From positions 42,852 through 106,851 of the forward strand of contig NZ_BLAE01000027.1 of the NCBI RefSeq assembly GCF_009687865.1: a stretch of 64,000 nt of DNA, written 5' to 3'. Positions 8,684-17,464 of the stretch are shown one piece after another. The stretch's first letter is position 1. Each line of letters starts with the position of its first letter. The position numbers and the translations under genes are program-made. Source of the stretch: Acrocarpospora macrocephala. GTDB taxonomy: Bacteria > Actinomycetota > Actinomycetes > Streptosporangiales > Streptosporangiaceae. Under the pieces are notes generated by a model. The model did no database searches and was not told where the DNA came from. It saw only the letters and a program-made list of their open reading frames with translations.

Positions 8684-8830
8684 AAGCAAGTCAGCGGACC
8701 TTGTCGTTGGGCGCGCGAGGGCAACCCAGACCGCGTAGGCACGGCCTTCCACAGTCGATGAGCCGTGGTCATCGCTCAAGCACGCATCCCGCATCCGTGC
8801 TGACCTTTGCAGCGTCTTCGCTGCTCGTCC

Positions 8831-8882
8831 CGGGTTAAGATCGTTCGTCCTCGCGGCGCTGCGGGCGCTGCATCTTAACCCG
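8831..8882. terminator. 11-bp inverted repeat, possible terminator
   Basis: CGGGTTAAGAT (8831-8841) and ATCTTAACCCG (8872-8882) are perfect reverse complements with a 30-nt GC-rich loop. The site lies 148 bp after the hydrolase stop. The AT-rich arms and long loop are unusual for a terminator, so it could also be a protein-binding site or element end. Nothing else is recognised in 8684-8931. Confidence 0.4.
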
Positions 8883-8931
8883 CAGATGGCACCCGATCGA
8901 GTGAGCAAGCTGACCTGCCAGTCCGCGATTC

Positions 8932-9460
8932 ATGTCGCAAGCGACAGACAGACGACACGGAAACGCGGACTACGACATCGAAACGCGGACCCTACACTTC
9001 ACCAGGACTGATCTTGCGGCCGAGTACACGGGTGGCGTTATCTGGGGTTTTCAAGCGAACTTGCTGGTCAGCCGCATTAAGGTCATTAAGGCATGTCAGG
9101 CAAGTAGACTCCGGTTGCGCGGTGAACGGTACCGGAAGGCCGCCCAAGGAACAGTACCTCTGGCGGGTCAGAGGCCCGGCACAGACGAACAACAACGCCC
9201 GAGCCGGCATGCGATGCAACCGCTTATGGCCGGGATACCTCATCGTCAATCACGAATGCGATGAGTATCCGTTCGCGTCCGCGGGCAACCGGAGTGACGC
9301 CAGTGACAAGGAGCGGAACTTCTCGGTCTGCGCTATGCCCGGCGGCGCGGCCGGCCCTAATCAGACGGCCGGAAGGGCGCTCACCCGCCTCTACAACAAG
9401 ACCGGGTCCTGTACGGGCGGGACGACGACCGGCGTCATTTCGCAACTTCAACGGAGGACG
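8932..9460 (+). pseudogene. frameshifted NucA/NucB-type secreted deoxyribonuclease remnant
   Basis: Homology appears to run through two reading frames. From 8932 one frame reads RTLHFTRTDLAAEYTGGVIW. The frame around 9200-9400 then carries the NucA/NucB core, with HECDEYPFASAG and RNFSVCAMPGGAAGPNQTAG. From 9403 the first frame resumes with RVLYGRDDD, matching the NRVLYG-type end of this family. This implies two compensating frameshifts near 9100 and 9400. No signal peptide survives. Such nuclease domains occur as free exoenzymes and as polymorphic-toxin tips; the two immunity-like genes downstream favour a toxin origin. Confidence 0.65.
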
Positions 9461-9462
9461 GC

Positions 9463-10053
9463 TTGGAATTTCAACATTTGACGGAGCACTACGAGGGTCT
9501 CCTCCGGTCGGGTTCGGCCTGGCTGGGCGACGGGCTGGCCTGGACCGCCGTCCTGCCCGTCGACGGCTCATTGCCGCTGGAGGAGACGGTGTCCCGCCTG
9601 GTCGACGGTGAGGGCCCGCCGCTCGTCGAAATGGATGGCGAGGATGCGTACGAGGAGGGCGGCGTCTGGCTGGAACAGGTGGGGAACGCGACGATGATCG
9701 TCCAGACCTTCGGGAAGAACTACGTCTGGGACGAGGAAGTTCTCGGTCGGCTCACCGTGAACGCGCGGGTCTGGCATCTGGCGTGGGAGATCACGGGGAG
9801 CTCCCGGCTGATCTACGCCGCGTACGGGCGGGTCCTGGCCGTGGTCCCGCACCTGGAGCCCGTCAACGTCATGGGAGAGGACCCTGCCGCCATCGAGGCC
9901 GAGCTGGCGGCCTTGGCGCAGGTCGTCGACGCGCCCTGGCTGGCCTCGAAGGCCACGGCGATGGCCATTGTGGAAGCCCGCACCGGCGCGCGCCTGGATG
10001 TGGACTGGTTCGAGCGCCCCCATCCGGCGGCGGTCATCGACGAGCCCGAGTGA
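9463..10053 (+). CDS. DUF6461-like protein, candidate immunity protein
   Basis: A 196-residue soluble acidic protein starting at TTG 9463, with GGAGG at 9453-9457 five bases upstream. The layout resembles DUF6461 proteins: an N-terminal helix, a central strand block around GVWLEQVGNATMIVQTFGKNYVW, then RLIYAAYGRVLAVVPHLEPV and a C-terminal helix near ATAMAIVEARTGARLD. DUF6461 function is not established. The reading frame runs without a stop from the last nuclease fragment, so the start overlaps the former toxin end, an arrangement typical of toxin-immunity pairs. The immunity role is inference. Confidence 0.6.
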   Translation: MEFQHLTEHYEGLLRSGSAWLGDGLAWTAVLPVDGSLPLEETVSRLVDGEGPPLVEMDGEDAYEEGGVWLEQVGNATMIVQTFGKNYVWDEEVLGRLTVNARVWHLAWEITGSSRLIYAAYGRVLAVVPHLEPVNVMGEDPAAIEAELAALAQVVDAPWLASKATAMAIVEARTGARLDVDWFERPHPAAVIDEPE

Positions 10054-10289
10054 CCACACGACGCCAGCGGCAGAGGGGCGTGAGCACATCTCCCGCCCGC
10101 CGAAGATTCACATCGACAGGCTTTCAGGGCGGCCTGCTCCTGCTTCACAGTGGGTCGATGGCGCATGAGGTGATCGGGGAAGAAGCCAACGGACTGGGGA
10201 TCGACAGCTACGAAGAGGACGGCGGAGAAGCAGGGGACGGGCCTTCACGGCACCCGCCGAAATGAACTGACCTTGCTACGGTTACCCGC

Positions 10290-11363
10290 ATGCAGCCGAG
10301 GCGCCTGGACATCATTGACGCCGTTGAGGCGGTTGGTCTCGCGGGTGTGGGGACGGAGGTATTCAAGGCCGGCGGCGCCGAGGTCGCTGTCGGACCAGGC
10401 GGCACGGTGATCATTGCGGAGGCCGTGGACGATCTGGCCACCAGCGGGGTGTGGAACAGCGAGACGTTCAGGCTGCTCGGCCCCGTACCCAGGGCTATCG
10501 CTTACCGGTCCTTGGGCCCTGAGGTCCAGCTGATTCATCTGTTCGTCCGGTTGGAGCATGGCGTGCTCTACCTCGGCGAGGGACACCACATGGGCAGCCG
10601 CTGGACCGACGGCGAACTCGAGGACTGTGATCTGTGGATCGATCAGCCGCTGAGTGTCGAGGTGCTCGACCGGGTACGTCCGCCGAGCACGCCCACCGCC
10701 CTACCCAGGTTGGAGTGGCTTGAGCACGTGAACGGTGACCGCGCTACAGCGTTGCGGCTATTCGTCGAGGGCTGGCACCCTGCACCCGCCCCGGCTGCGG
10801 AATCGGTCGCGCCATCGGTCCCTGTCCCCGTGGCGCTGGCCGAGTTCTACCGGCTTGCCGAAGGTCGGCCGCAGGTCCTCGGTGTCCAGAATTTCATCTG
10901 CTCCGCGGCTGAGCTGCGCACCGACGATGAAGGCCTGCTGCCGTTCGGCTATGAGAATCAAGGTGGCTTCGAATGGTTCCTGGACCCGTCTGAGGACGAC
11001 CCGATCGTGTGGACGGTCGAATGCAATGGGGAACGGCAGGCCGAACGTGAACGCTTGAGCGGCTTCCTGATCCAGTTCTCGTTGTTCGAAGCCGTGATGA
11101 GCGCGCCCTACAAGGCCTGGAGTGACCCCGTACCGGAGCCGATCGCCGACGAACTGACCCGCGGGCTGCGCCGGGTGCCGCTCAAGACCTGGATGTGGCC
11201 TCTCTATCAAATGTCTTTCTATGTCGCGCCGGGTCTGGTCGTCGCCGAGGGCAGGAACGAGGACGACGACGAGGAGTGTTACGTCTCGGTCGGCGCTGTG
11301 CACCGCAGCCTGCTGCGTCCACTCACCGACCTTGGCATCCAGTGGCGGCACTTCGAAGGCTGA
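10290..11363 (+). CDS. SMI1/KNR4 (SUKH)-like protein with unknown N-terminal domain
   Basis: A 357-residue soluble protein. Residues 1-150 form a domain I do not recognise (VRLEHGVLYLGEGHHMGSRW). Residues about 175-350 follow the SUKH/SMI1-like plan of many bacterial immunity proteins: VALAEFYRLAEGRPQVLGVQ, then DDEGLLPFGYENQGGFEWFL and a long C-terminal strand-helix region ending at LTDLGIQWRHFEG. It starts at ATG 10290, 236 bp after the DUF6461-like gene; the gap has no convincing gene. A 38-bp piece nearly identical to its codons near 11113-11150 recurs at 40203. Confidence 0.65.
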   Translation: MQPRRLDIIDAVEAVGLAGVGTEVFKAGGAEVAVGPGGTVIIAEAVDDLATSGVWNSETFRLLGPVPRAIAYRSLGPEVQLIHLFVRLEHGVLYLGEGHHMGSRWTDGELEDCDLWIDQPLSVEVLDRVRPPSTPTALPRLEWLEHVNGDRATALRLFVEGWHPAPAPAAESVAPSVPVPVALAEFYRLAEGRPQVLGVQNFICSAAELRTDDEGLLPFGYENQGGFEWFLDPSEDDPIVWTVECNGERQAERERLSGFLIQFSLFEAVMSAPYKAWSDPVPEPIADELTRGLRRVPLKTWMWPLYQMSFYVAPGLVVAEGRNEDDDEECYVSVGAVHRSLLRPLTDLGIQWRHFEG

Positions 11364-11546
11364 TGAGCTGCCCGGGCCGGTTGAGCCCTGTTCAGATGCA
11401 GGAGGGTTCTCCGGTCGTGGTGCGACTCGGACCCGGGACCGGTTCTTTCACCGACGCCATCCAGCGGGGCGGGCGGCACATCGCGTCGAGATCAATCCAC
11501 TCATCGCGCGGCGGTTCTGGGCCAACCTGCCGTTGGCGCTGGTCTA

Positions 11547-14500
11547 TTACTGCCGTCGTCCCAACATCTGATCGGCGCGGTGGACGAACAGGTGTGCCTC
11601 GCGTTCCAGGGACAGGGTCCGGGCCCGTTCGACTACGGCCTGGACGGCCGAGGCGGGCGCGCCCCTCTCCTCCATCAGCCGCGCCCGCATCAGGATCACG
11701 AAGCCCTCGGGATAGCGCTGGCCATAGGTGTCGAGACACACGTCGGCCCGGCCAAGGGCCTTCTCCGCGTCGTCGAGCCGCCCCGCCGCCAGCCACATCT
11801 CGCCGAGGAGCCCGTACCAGGTGGCCAGGCCCGAGCGCGGTGGATCGGACAGCGCCGCATTGATGATCGCCTGTGCCTCCACCGCCGCGCCGACCGGGTC
11901 GTCGCCGGTCACCGCGCGGGCCCAGCACCGCGCCAGTCGCTGGTAGCTGCCGAGGAAGACGAAGGAGAACTCGGGATCCAGCGCGATCCCCCGCTCCGCC
12001 ACGCTGCGCGCCCACACGGGGTCGCCGGCCAGCGCCGCCACCGTGACGGCGAATGCGGCGCAGACCGTGACCACGTACGGATCGTCGTCCGCCGCGGCCT
12101 CCAGCCGGTCGAGCTGGGCGCGGGCGCCGTCGACGTCGCCGTGCAGCCCGGTCATCAGCGCGAGCATCACGGGTGAGAGCAGCTGCAGGTCGTGCCGGAG
12201 CGGGTCGTCCTGGCGCCGGACCATCTCATCGAGCATGGCCGGGGCCGACTGGCTCAGGTATCGAAGCGCTTCGCCGATGTTCCCCACATCCCACTGGTGG
12301 ATGCCCCAGGCATGCAGCCCGTAGGTGCGCACGATTGGGTCGGCGGACGCCTCGCCCTGCACGAGCAGCCGGTGCGCCAGCCGACCGGCGCGGTCGAGCC
12401 GGATGCCCTGGGAGTACGCCGCCCAGCGGGAGAAGAGGAAGTCGGTGGCCTCCCGTTCCCGGCCAAGGTCACGGGCCAGGTGCTCGGCGCGTTCGAGCAC
12501 CTCCAGCGCCGAGCCGACGTACCCGGCGCGCATCCCGTCGAGCGCGATGAGCAGCGCCAGGGCGGACAGTTCCAGTTCGGCCAGGCCCGCCGTCCGGGCC
12601 ACTTGCGCGGCCGACCGAAGATGGCCGGAGGCCGCCTCGAGCGCGGACTTGTTGCCAGCGCAACGGCCCGCGCGGACCAGCGCCGCCGCTGTCCGGCTCG
12701 GATCGGCCAGCGGCCCGGCCGCCCACAGGTGATGCGCGAGGCGCTCGGCCACCGACTCATCGTCGGGGGACGTGCGCTCCAGCGCGTCCGCCACCCGCAG
12801 GTGGAGCCGGGTCAGCCGCCGCTGGGACGTGGTCCCGGCGACTGCCTCGCGGACCAGGTCGTGCGCGAACCGGAACGTGTAGGGGTCACCGGCGGACGGT
12901 TCCAGCAGGCCGAGCGCCTCCAGCGGTTCGAGGCCGTCGAGACATTCCGGTACGTCCAGATCAGCGGCCCGCGCCAGCAGTGTGAGGTCGACGTCGCGGC
13001 CGATCAGCGCCGCGAGCTGCAACAGTCGGTCGGTGTCGTCGTCCAGTCCGGCGATCCGGTCGCGCACGACGTCGCGCACCGTGGACGGCACCCCGTCACC
13101 GAGCACACCGTCGTCGGCGAGGAGCCGGGACAGTTCCCGGACGAAGAACGGATTCCCGGCGGTGCGGGCATGGATGTTGCGAGCGGCGTCCGGATCGGGG
13201 TCACGGCCGGTCTCTCTGCGGACCAGCTCGGTCACCTCGTCCGGACGGAGCAGGCCGAGCCCGATCCGGCGGTGACAGGGCAACCGGCTCGCTGCGGCCA
13301 ACATCCGCGCCAGCTCCGAGCCTGGTACGGGCGCGCGGTCGCGGAGCGCGCCGATGACCACGGTGCCGCCCGGCAGCCGGTCCGCAAGGTGGGTGAACAG
13401 TTCCAGCGAGGTGACGTCGGCCCATTGGAGGTCGTCAACGACGAGCACGACCGGCCGCCGGGCCGAGACCTGGCCAATGAGGGCGACCGCTCCCTCGAAC
13501 AGGCGGAACCGGGCACCGCTGTCGGGCAGCACCGGTATACCGGACACCGCCCGGTCGGGCACCACGAGGCGACCCAAGTCACCGGCCTGCCACTCTGCCC
13601 GCGTCGCCACCGGCAGGCAATCGAGCACCGCGCCGACGACCTGCACCCACGGCCACATCGACGGAGTGCCCTTTCCGTCCAGACAGCGCCCCCAGATGAC
13701 GAGCGCGCCGCGCCGCTCCGCCTCGGCCCCGGCGTCCTCCAGCAGCCGGGTCTTGCCGACGCCGGGCTCTCCCTCGACGAGGACGAGCCCGGTACCTCCG
13801 CTGAGCGCCGCGCCGACCGCCTGCCGCAGCACCAAGAGCTCCTCGTCCCGTCCGACCAGGCGAGTGGCGACAGGGGGCGTCTCCCTGGCGTGTACGGGCC
13901 CAAGCACCCCTCGATGCGCGGCCACCAGCGCCGGGCCGGGATCGATGCCGAGATCCTCGGCAAGCCGGACCCGGACCACCGAGAACAGCGCAAGGGCGTC
14001 GGCCTGCTGTCCGGCGGCGGCCAGCACGGAGATGAGACTCGCCTGCACGTTCTCGTGCAGCGGAGCCATCCAGGCGGCGAGGCGCAGCGAATGGAGTATG
14101 CGGGCGGGCTGCCCCAGCGACAGCGCGAGTTCCGCCGCCGCCACGCACGCGCCGAAGAACTCATTGTCCAATGCGCCGAAGACGGGCGTGGACGCCGGCC
14201 CGCGGGCCGGCCCGTCTCCCGCGGGTCCGTGCCAGATCCCCAGCGCCTCCACATACCGGTTGAGCGCCACATCAGGCCGGTGCTCGGCGGTCGCGGCCCT
14301 GGCCGCCTCGACCAGCTCCCGGAACGCGACGACGTCGAGGACGCCGGGCCCGGCCGCGAAGAGGTACCCGTTGCCGCGCCGCTGCAGGTAGGAGCCGGTC
14401 CCTCGGGCAGGTAGCTCGGGTTCGAGGAGGCGCCGGAGCGCGCCGACGTATTTCTGCAGGATGTTAACGGCCGAGGCAGGGATGTCCTGGCCCCAGATCA

Positions 14501-14663
14501 GATCGATCAGCTCGCTGATGCTGATCGGCTCTCCGGCCCGGGCGAGCAGCAGGGCGAGCAGGTACGCCTGTTGACGGGGCCCGGCGTCCAATTCAACGCC
14601 GTCCCGCCAGAGCCGCAACGGACCCAGAATCTGCAGCCGCAGATGTCCGCCGGTGGAAGCCAT
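11547..14663 (-). CDS. AfsR/SARP-family regulator with BTAD and AAA ATPase domains
   Basis: A 1,038-residue large SARP-type regulator. It has an OmpR-like winged helix (about 8-103, LRLQILGPLRLWRDGVELDA), a BTAD domain (about 108-255, LRLAAWMAPLHENVQASLIS), then a STAND/AAA ATPase with GEPGVGKT at 298-305 and Walker B RPVVLVVDDLQWAD, and a long C-terminal TPR-like helical region. The open frame extends further upstream, but the ATG at 14663 matches the SARP N-terminus. Such proteins often control specialised metabolism; the target here is unknown. A collapsed second copy lies at 17094-17400. Confidence 0.92.
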   Translation of the reverse strand: MASTGGHLRLQILGPLRLWRDGVELDAGPRQQAYLLALLLARAGEPISISELIDLIWGQDIPASAVNILQKYVGALRRLLEPELPARGTGSYLQRRGNGYLFAAGPGVLDVVAFRELVEAARAATAEHRPDVALNRYVEALGIWHGPAGDGPARGPASTPVFGALDNEFFGACVAAAELALSLGQPARILHSLRLAAWMAPLHENVQASLISVLAAAGQQADALALFSVVRVRLAEDLGIDPGPALVAAHRGVLGPVHARETPPVATRLVGRDEELLVLRQAVGAALSGGTGLVLVEGEPGVGKTRLLEDAGAEAERRGALVIWGRCLDGKGTPSMWPWVQVVGAVLDCLPVATRAEWQAGDLGRLVVPDRAVSGIPVLPDSGARFRLFEGAVALIGQVSARRPVVLVVDDLQWADVTSLELFTHLADRLPGGTVVIGALRDRAPVPGSELARMLAAASRLPCHRRIGLGLLRPDEVTELVRRETGRDPDPDAARNIHARTAGNPFFVRELSRLLADDGVLGDGVPSTVRDVVRDRIAGLDDDTDRLLQLAALIGRDVDLTLLARAADLDVPECLDGLEPLEALGLLEPSAGDPYTFRFAHDLVREAVAGTTSQRRLTRLHLRVADALERTSPDDESVAERLAHHLWAAGPLADPSRTAAALVRAGRCAGNKSALEAASGHLRSAAQVARTAGLAELELSALALLIALDGMRAGYVGSALEVLERAEHLARDLGREREATDFLFSRWAAYSQGIRLDRAGRLAHRLLVQGEASADPIVRTYGLHAWGIHQWDVGNIGEALRYLSQSAPAMLDEMVRRQDDPLRHDLQLLSPVMLALMTGLHGDVDGARAQLDRLEAAADDDPYVVTVCAAFAVTVAALAGDPVWARSVAERGIALDPEFSFVFLGSYQRLARCWARAVTGDDPVGAAVEAQAIINAALSDPPRSGLATWYGLLGEMWLAAGRLDDAEKALGRADVCLDTYGQRYPEGFVILMRARLMEERGAPASAVQAVVERARTLSLEREAHLFVHRADQMLGRRQ

Positions 14664-14746
14664 CTCGGCGTCGATGGTAGGCGAAAGTCGGTGGTCAGGG
14701 AACTGCTTGATTATCCGATTTGAGCGGTTTCGGAGCAGGTAGAGCC

Positions 14747-15085
14747 CTATCCACGTCGGCGCATGATGGCGCGTATGGTCAGCAGGGCGACGACGGCGAC
14801 GATCTGGCCGCCCAGGATGATCCTGTTGTAGTCGATCGCCGGGTGCCAACGGACGATTCCCTCCTTGATGACGTACACGCCGGTCGGCACGACTCCCACG
14901 CCGAAGCCGCCGCCCGAGCCCTCGCCGGGCTGGTCGCCGTCGACGTGGCCCCCACCGCCTCCGCCGCCCCCGCCGACCCAGGCTGTGGGTATGACTGTTA
15001 CGCCGTCAACGGTGATCGGTTCGCCGAAGGCGCGCCGGACCGTGGTGGTGTCTCGTACTTTTTCGAGGATTTCCGCTACATCCAT
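14747..15085 (-). CDS. GerW family sporulation protein
   Basis: A 112-residue protein of the GerW/YtfJ family, found in spore-forming bacteria and linked to spore germination in Bacillus. It opens with MDVAEILEKVRDTTTVRRAF and the family core GEPITVDGVTVIPTAWV, then a glycine-rich stretch, GGFGVGVVPTGVYVIKEG, and a C-terminal hydrophobic helix with basic end (IVAVVALLTIRAIMRRRG). The ATG at 15085 has GGGAGAT upstream. It starts one base past the stop of the truncated reductase gene, so the two share a transcript. Confidence 0.88.
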   Translation of the reverse strand: MDVAEILEKVRDTTTVRRAFGEPITVDGVTVIPTAWVGGGGGGGGGHVDGDQPGEGSGGGFGVGVVPTGVYVIKEGIVRWHPAIDYNRIILGGQIVAVVALLTIRAIMRRRG

Positions 15086-15086
15086 G

Positions 15087-15965
15087 TCAATCTCCCGCGA
15101 GTGCAGTGTGGACGGACGAGACCGCGCTCGCCCCTTCGCCGACGGCCGTGGCCACACGTTTGGTGGAGCCCGACCGAAGGTCGCCGACCGCGAAGACGCG
15201 GGGCGCGCTCGTCTGGAAGGGCAGGGCCGATTCGGTACGGATGAAGCCGTCGTCGGCCGTGGCGACGCCGGTCAGCCAGCCCGACTCCGGGCCGGCGCCC
15301 ACCACGACGAGGTCGACCGGGCGGTCGCCGGGCCGGTAGGTGAGGCCGAGTGCTTGGGCGAGCGTGCCGGAGGTCGCGCGCCGCACGACCGAACCGTGGG
15401 CGATCGCCGCCGGGAGGTCGTCGGCCGTCAGTCCGGCCGAGGTCATCAGCGCGCTTTCGGGACGGCGGAAGGTGTGTGGGAGGAGCAGCTGTTCGACGTA
15501 GGCGCGCAGCTCCAGGGTCGCCGCGGTGTCCGGCTCGCCGACGATCTCCAGGGCGCCACCGGCGGACGCGCGGATGACCTCGCGTCGTTCCTGGAACGCC
15601 GCGAGGAGCACGTCGGCGATGTCCACCTGCTCTGCGATGGCCCGGCGGAGCTGCTCCGCGCCGATTCTCACGACCGTCCCGGCGGCGACCACCCGGGCTG
15701 TCAGGTAGACGTGCTGACCGGTCAGCAGGCTGAGCTCGCCGAGGAAGTCGCCGGGGCGGGTTCGGTAGATCACCCGTTCCGGCTCGATCGCCGTCGCTTC
15801 CCGGACGATGTCCACTTCCGCCGTCGTGAGCAGGAAGAAGTCGTAGGAGTCGTCGCCGGTGGCGTACAGGTCCTGGCCGGGTTCGACCTGCTCCGCCTCG
15901 CCGTAATCGGCGAGGCGGAGGAACTGCTCGTCGTCCAGGATCCGCCCGCGTTCAGCGGGCGGCAT
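15087..15965 (-). CDS. cNMP-binding / thioredoxin-reductase-like protein with large internal deletion
   Basis: A 292-residue remnant of a usually ~550-residue protein. Residues about 1-135 are a cyclic-nucleotide-binding domain (GDFLGELSLLTGQHVYLTAR). About 150-225 is the linker. The FAD Rossmann motif VDLVVVGAGP then jumps straight to ESGWLTGVATADDGF and the reductase C-terminus FAVGDLRSGSTKRVATAVGE. Roughly 260-280 residues are missing in frame, including the NADPH site and any CxxC pair, so reductase activity must be lost, although the cNMP domain could still fold. It overlaps the upstream hydrolase by 14 bp and abuts gerW. Confidence 0.85.
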   Translation of the reverse strand: MPPAERGRILDDEQFLRLADYGEAEQVEPGQDLYATGDDSYDFFLLTTAEVDIVREATAIEPERVIYRTRPGDFLGELSLLTGQHVYLTARVVAAGTVVRIGAEQLRRAIAEQVDIADVLLAAFQERREVIRASAGGALEIVGEPDTAATLELRAYVEQLLLPHTFRRPESALMTSAGLTADDLPAAIAHGSVVRRATSGTLAQALGLTYRPGDRPVDLVVVGAGPESGWLTGVATADDGFIRTESALPFQTSAPRVFAVGDLRSGSTKRVATAVGEGASAVSSVHTALAGD

Positions 15966-16752
15966 GTCTGATGAGGTCTGCCGCCGCGCTGGGCTGGGAG
16001 ATCATCGCGACGTGGGAGGCGCCGACCTCGCGGACCTCTGACTTGGCCCGCTTGGCCATGAATCGCTGCGCGGCGGCGGGCAGGACCTGGTCGTTCTTGA
16101 CGACGAGGTAGTAGGAGGGGATGGTCTTCCAGGCGGGGGCGCCCGACGGCTCGCCGAGCGTGCGGGCGTCGGCGGGTCGCTGGCCGGCGTGCATGAGGTC
16201 GGTGGTCGACTCCTTCACGTCGCCCGCGAAGACGTCGTGGAAGAACTCCTTCTTGATGTAGCCGTCGACGAGGCCCTCGGCGTAGGGGCGGAAGTCGAGG
16301 GCCGCCTCGTTGAGCTTGCTGCCGGGGAACTGTGTCTGCAGCTGGAGGAGGGACTCACCCTGGTCGGGGGCGAACGCGGCGACGTACACGAGCGCTTTGA
16401 CGTTGGGGTTTCCGGTCGCGGCGTTGGTGACGACGATGCCGCCGTAGGAGTGGGCGGCCAGGACGATCGGGCCGGTCAGGGTGGTGAGGATGCTGGCCAG
16501 GTAGGCGGAGTCGGAGGCCACGCCGCGCAGCGGGTTGGCTGGGGCGATGACCGGGTAGCCGTCGCGGAGGAGCTTGGCGGCGACGTCGTTCCAGCCGGAC
16601 GCGTCGGCGAACGCGCCGTGCACGAGCACGACCGTGGGTTTGGGCTTGTTTCCGGGACGGGGATGTGCCTGTGCCTCAGACGTTCCCAGGACCGCGCTGG
16701 TCGCGACCGCGGCGGATCCGGCCAGCACCGCTCGGCGAGTCGTCGTCATCAT
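15952..16752 (-). CDS. secreted alpha/beta hydrolase with Tat-like signal
   Basis: A 266-residue esterase-like hydrolase. The N-terminus MMTTTRRAVLAGSAAVATSA is a twin-arginine-like export signal ending near AQA-HP. The fold is compact: LVHGAFADASGWNDV for the oxyanion loop, nucleophile Ser in AAHSYGGIVVTNAA, and catalytic His in GASHVAMISQP. It belongs to a common actinobacterial group of small hydrolases with unknown natural substrate. It is the first gene of an apparent three-gene operon with the truncated reductase and gerW. A symmetrical inverted repeat sits 50 bp upstream. Confidence 0.88.
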   Translation of the reverse strand: MMTTTRRAVLAGSAAVATSAVLGTSEAQAHPRPGNKPKPTVVLVHGAFADASGWNDVAAKLLRDGYPVIAPANPLRGVASDSAYLASILTTLTGPIVLAAHSYGGIVVTNAATGNPNVKALVYVAAFAPDQGESLLQLQTQFPGSKLNEAALDFRPYAEGLVDGYIKKEFFHDVFAGDVKESTTDLMHAGQRPADARTLGEPSGAPAWKTIPSYYLVVKNDQVLPAAAQRFMAKRAKSEVREVGASHVAMISQPSAAADLIRHAAR

Positions 16753-16802
16753 GTGTGCCTTTCAACTTGTCGTTTTCACGCGGCCAATGTAGATCCCGGG
16801 CA

Positions 16803-16833
16803 CTTGACGATCACTGAACGAGTGATTCACAAG
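16803..16833. promoter_or_regulatory. symmetrical interrupted palindrome, candidate operator
   Basis: CTTG-acg-ATCACT-gaacg-AGTGAT-tca-CAAG: both arm blocks are perfect complements with equal 3-base gaps, centred at 16818. It lies between the divergent secreted hydrolase (start 16752) and the 2TM gene (16864). No regulator gene is adjacent, so the binding protein is unknown. Confidence 0.6.
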
Positions 16834-16863
16834 TCATCAACTGGGCCGATTTAACCTGCGGCC

Positions 16864-17067
16864 ATGACCTATACGAAAAGCGAAAGCGCCAGGAAGTGGG
16901 GTCTGCGGATCCACGCGCTCTGCTACGTCCTGTCCAACCTGGCCCAGGTCGTGGTGTGGTGGGTGTGGGACTCCGACCACTTCTTCTGGCCCCTGTGGTC
17001 GATTGTCTCCTGGGGCATCGGACTGCTCATCCACTATTGGGCCGTCAAAGAGAAAAGCGGAAACTGA
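16864..17067 (+). CDS. 2TM domain protein
   Basis: A 67-residue membrane protein with two predicted helices (about 17-35 and 40-58) joined by DSDHFFWPLWS, and charged ends. The pattern RIHALCYVLSNLAQVVVWWV matches the bacterial 2TM domain family, of unknown function. ATG at 16864. It reads toward the collapsed SARP copy, and no terminator is visible between them. Confidence 0.8.
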   Translation: MTYTKSESARKWGLRIHALCYVLSNLAQVVVWWVWDSDHFFWPLWSIVSWGIGLLIHYWAVKEKSGN

Positions 17068-17093
17068 GCGTACGTCCCGCCCGCGCTGGTCTA

Positions 17094-17400
17094 TTACTGC
17101 CGTCGTCCCAACAAATGATCGGCGCGCTGGACGAACAGGTGCGCCTCGCGTTCGAGTGACAGCGTCCGGGCCCGTTCGAGGGCGGCCCGGACGTCCGCCT
17201 CGGGGGCCAGGCGTGCCCGCAGCAGGAGCAGCAGGCCCTCGGGGTAGCGCTGGCCGTAGGTGCCGAGGTAGAGGTCGGTCAGGTCGAGTGCCTTGGCGGC
17301 GGTTTCGAGCCGCCCGGCCGCCAGCCACATCTCGGCGAGCCATCTCGGCGTCGATCGTAGGCGAAGGTCGGCGGTCAGGAAACTGCTTGATTATCGACGC
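17094..17400 (-). pseudogene. collapsed second copy of the SARP regulator (5' end fused to last ~78 codons)
   Basis: 17094-17330 encodes MWLAAGRLETAAKALDLTDL ... RADHLLGRRQ, clearly homologous to the last codons of the SARP at 11547. From about 17341 the sequence switches to a near copy of that gene's start codon and leader (GCCATCTCGGCGTCGAT, then CAGGAAACTGCTTGATTAT; compare 14658-14715). About 950 codons are missing and the join is out of frame. CATCTCGGCG occurs on both sides of the junction. Homology also continues past the stop (GCGCTGGTCTATTACTGCCG), so a whole gene was once duplicated. Confidence 0.85.
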
Positions 17401-17464
17401 GAAGGCCGCGGCCGGCCGCCGTCCTGGTGGCTGGAAGAGGCCTTCCGCGGCCACTGCGCCGGAG

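Noticed and set aside
10158-10264. 35-codon frame between the two immunity-like genes
   Set aside because: No ribosome site, no similarity, very short.
12192-14414. 740-codon open frame on the plus strand
   Set aside because: Antisense to the SARP ATPase; Arg/Gly/Pro/His-rich text without domains, typical high-GC shadow.
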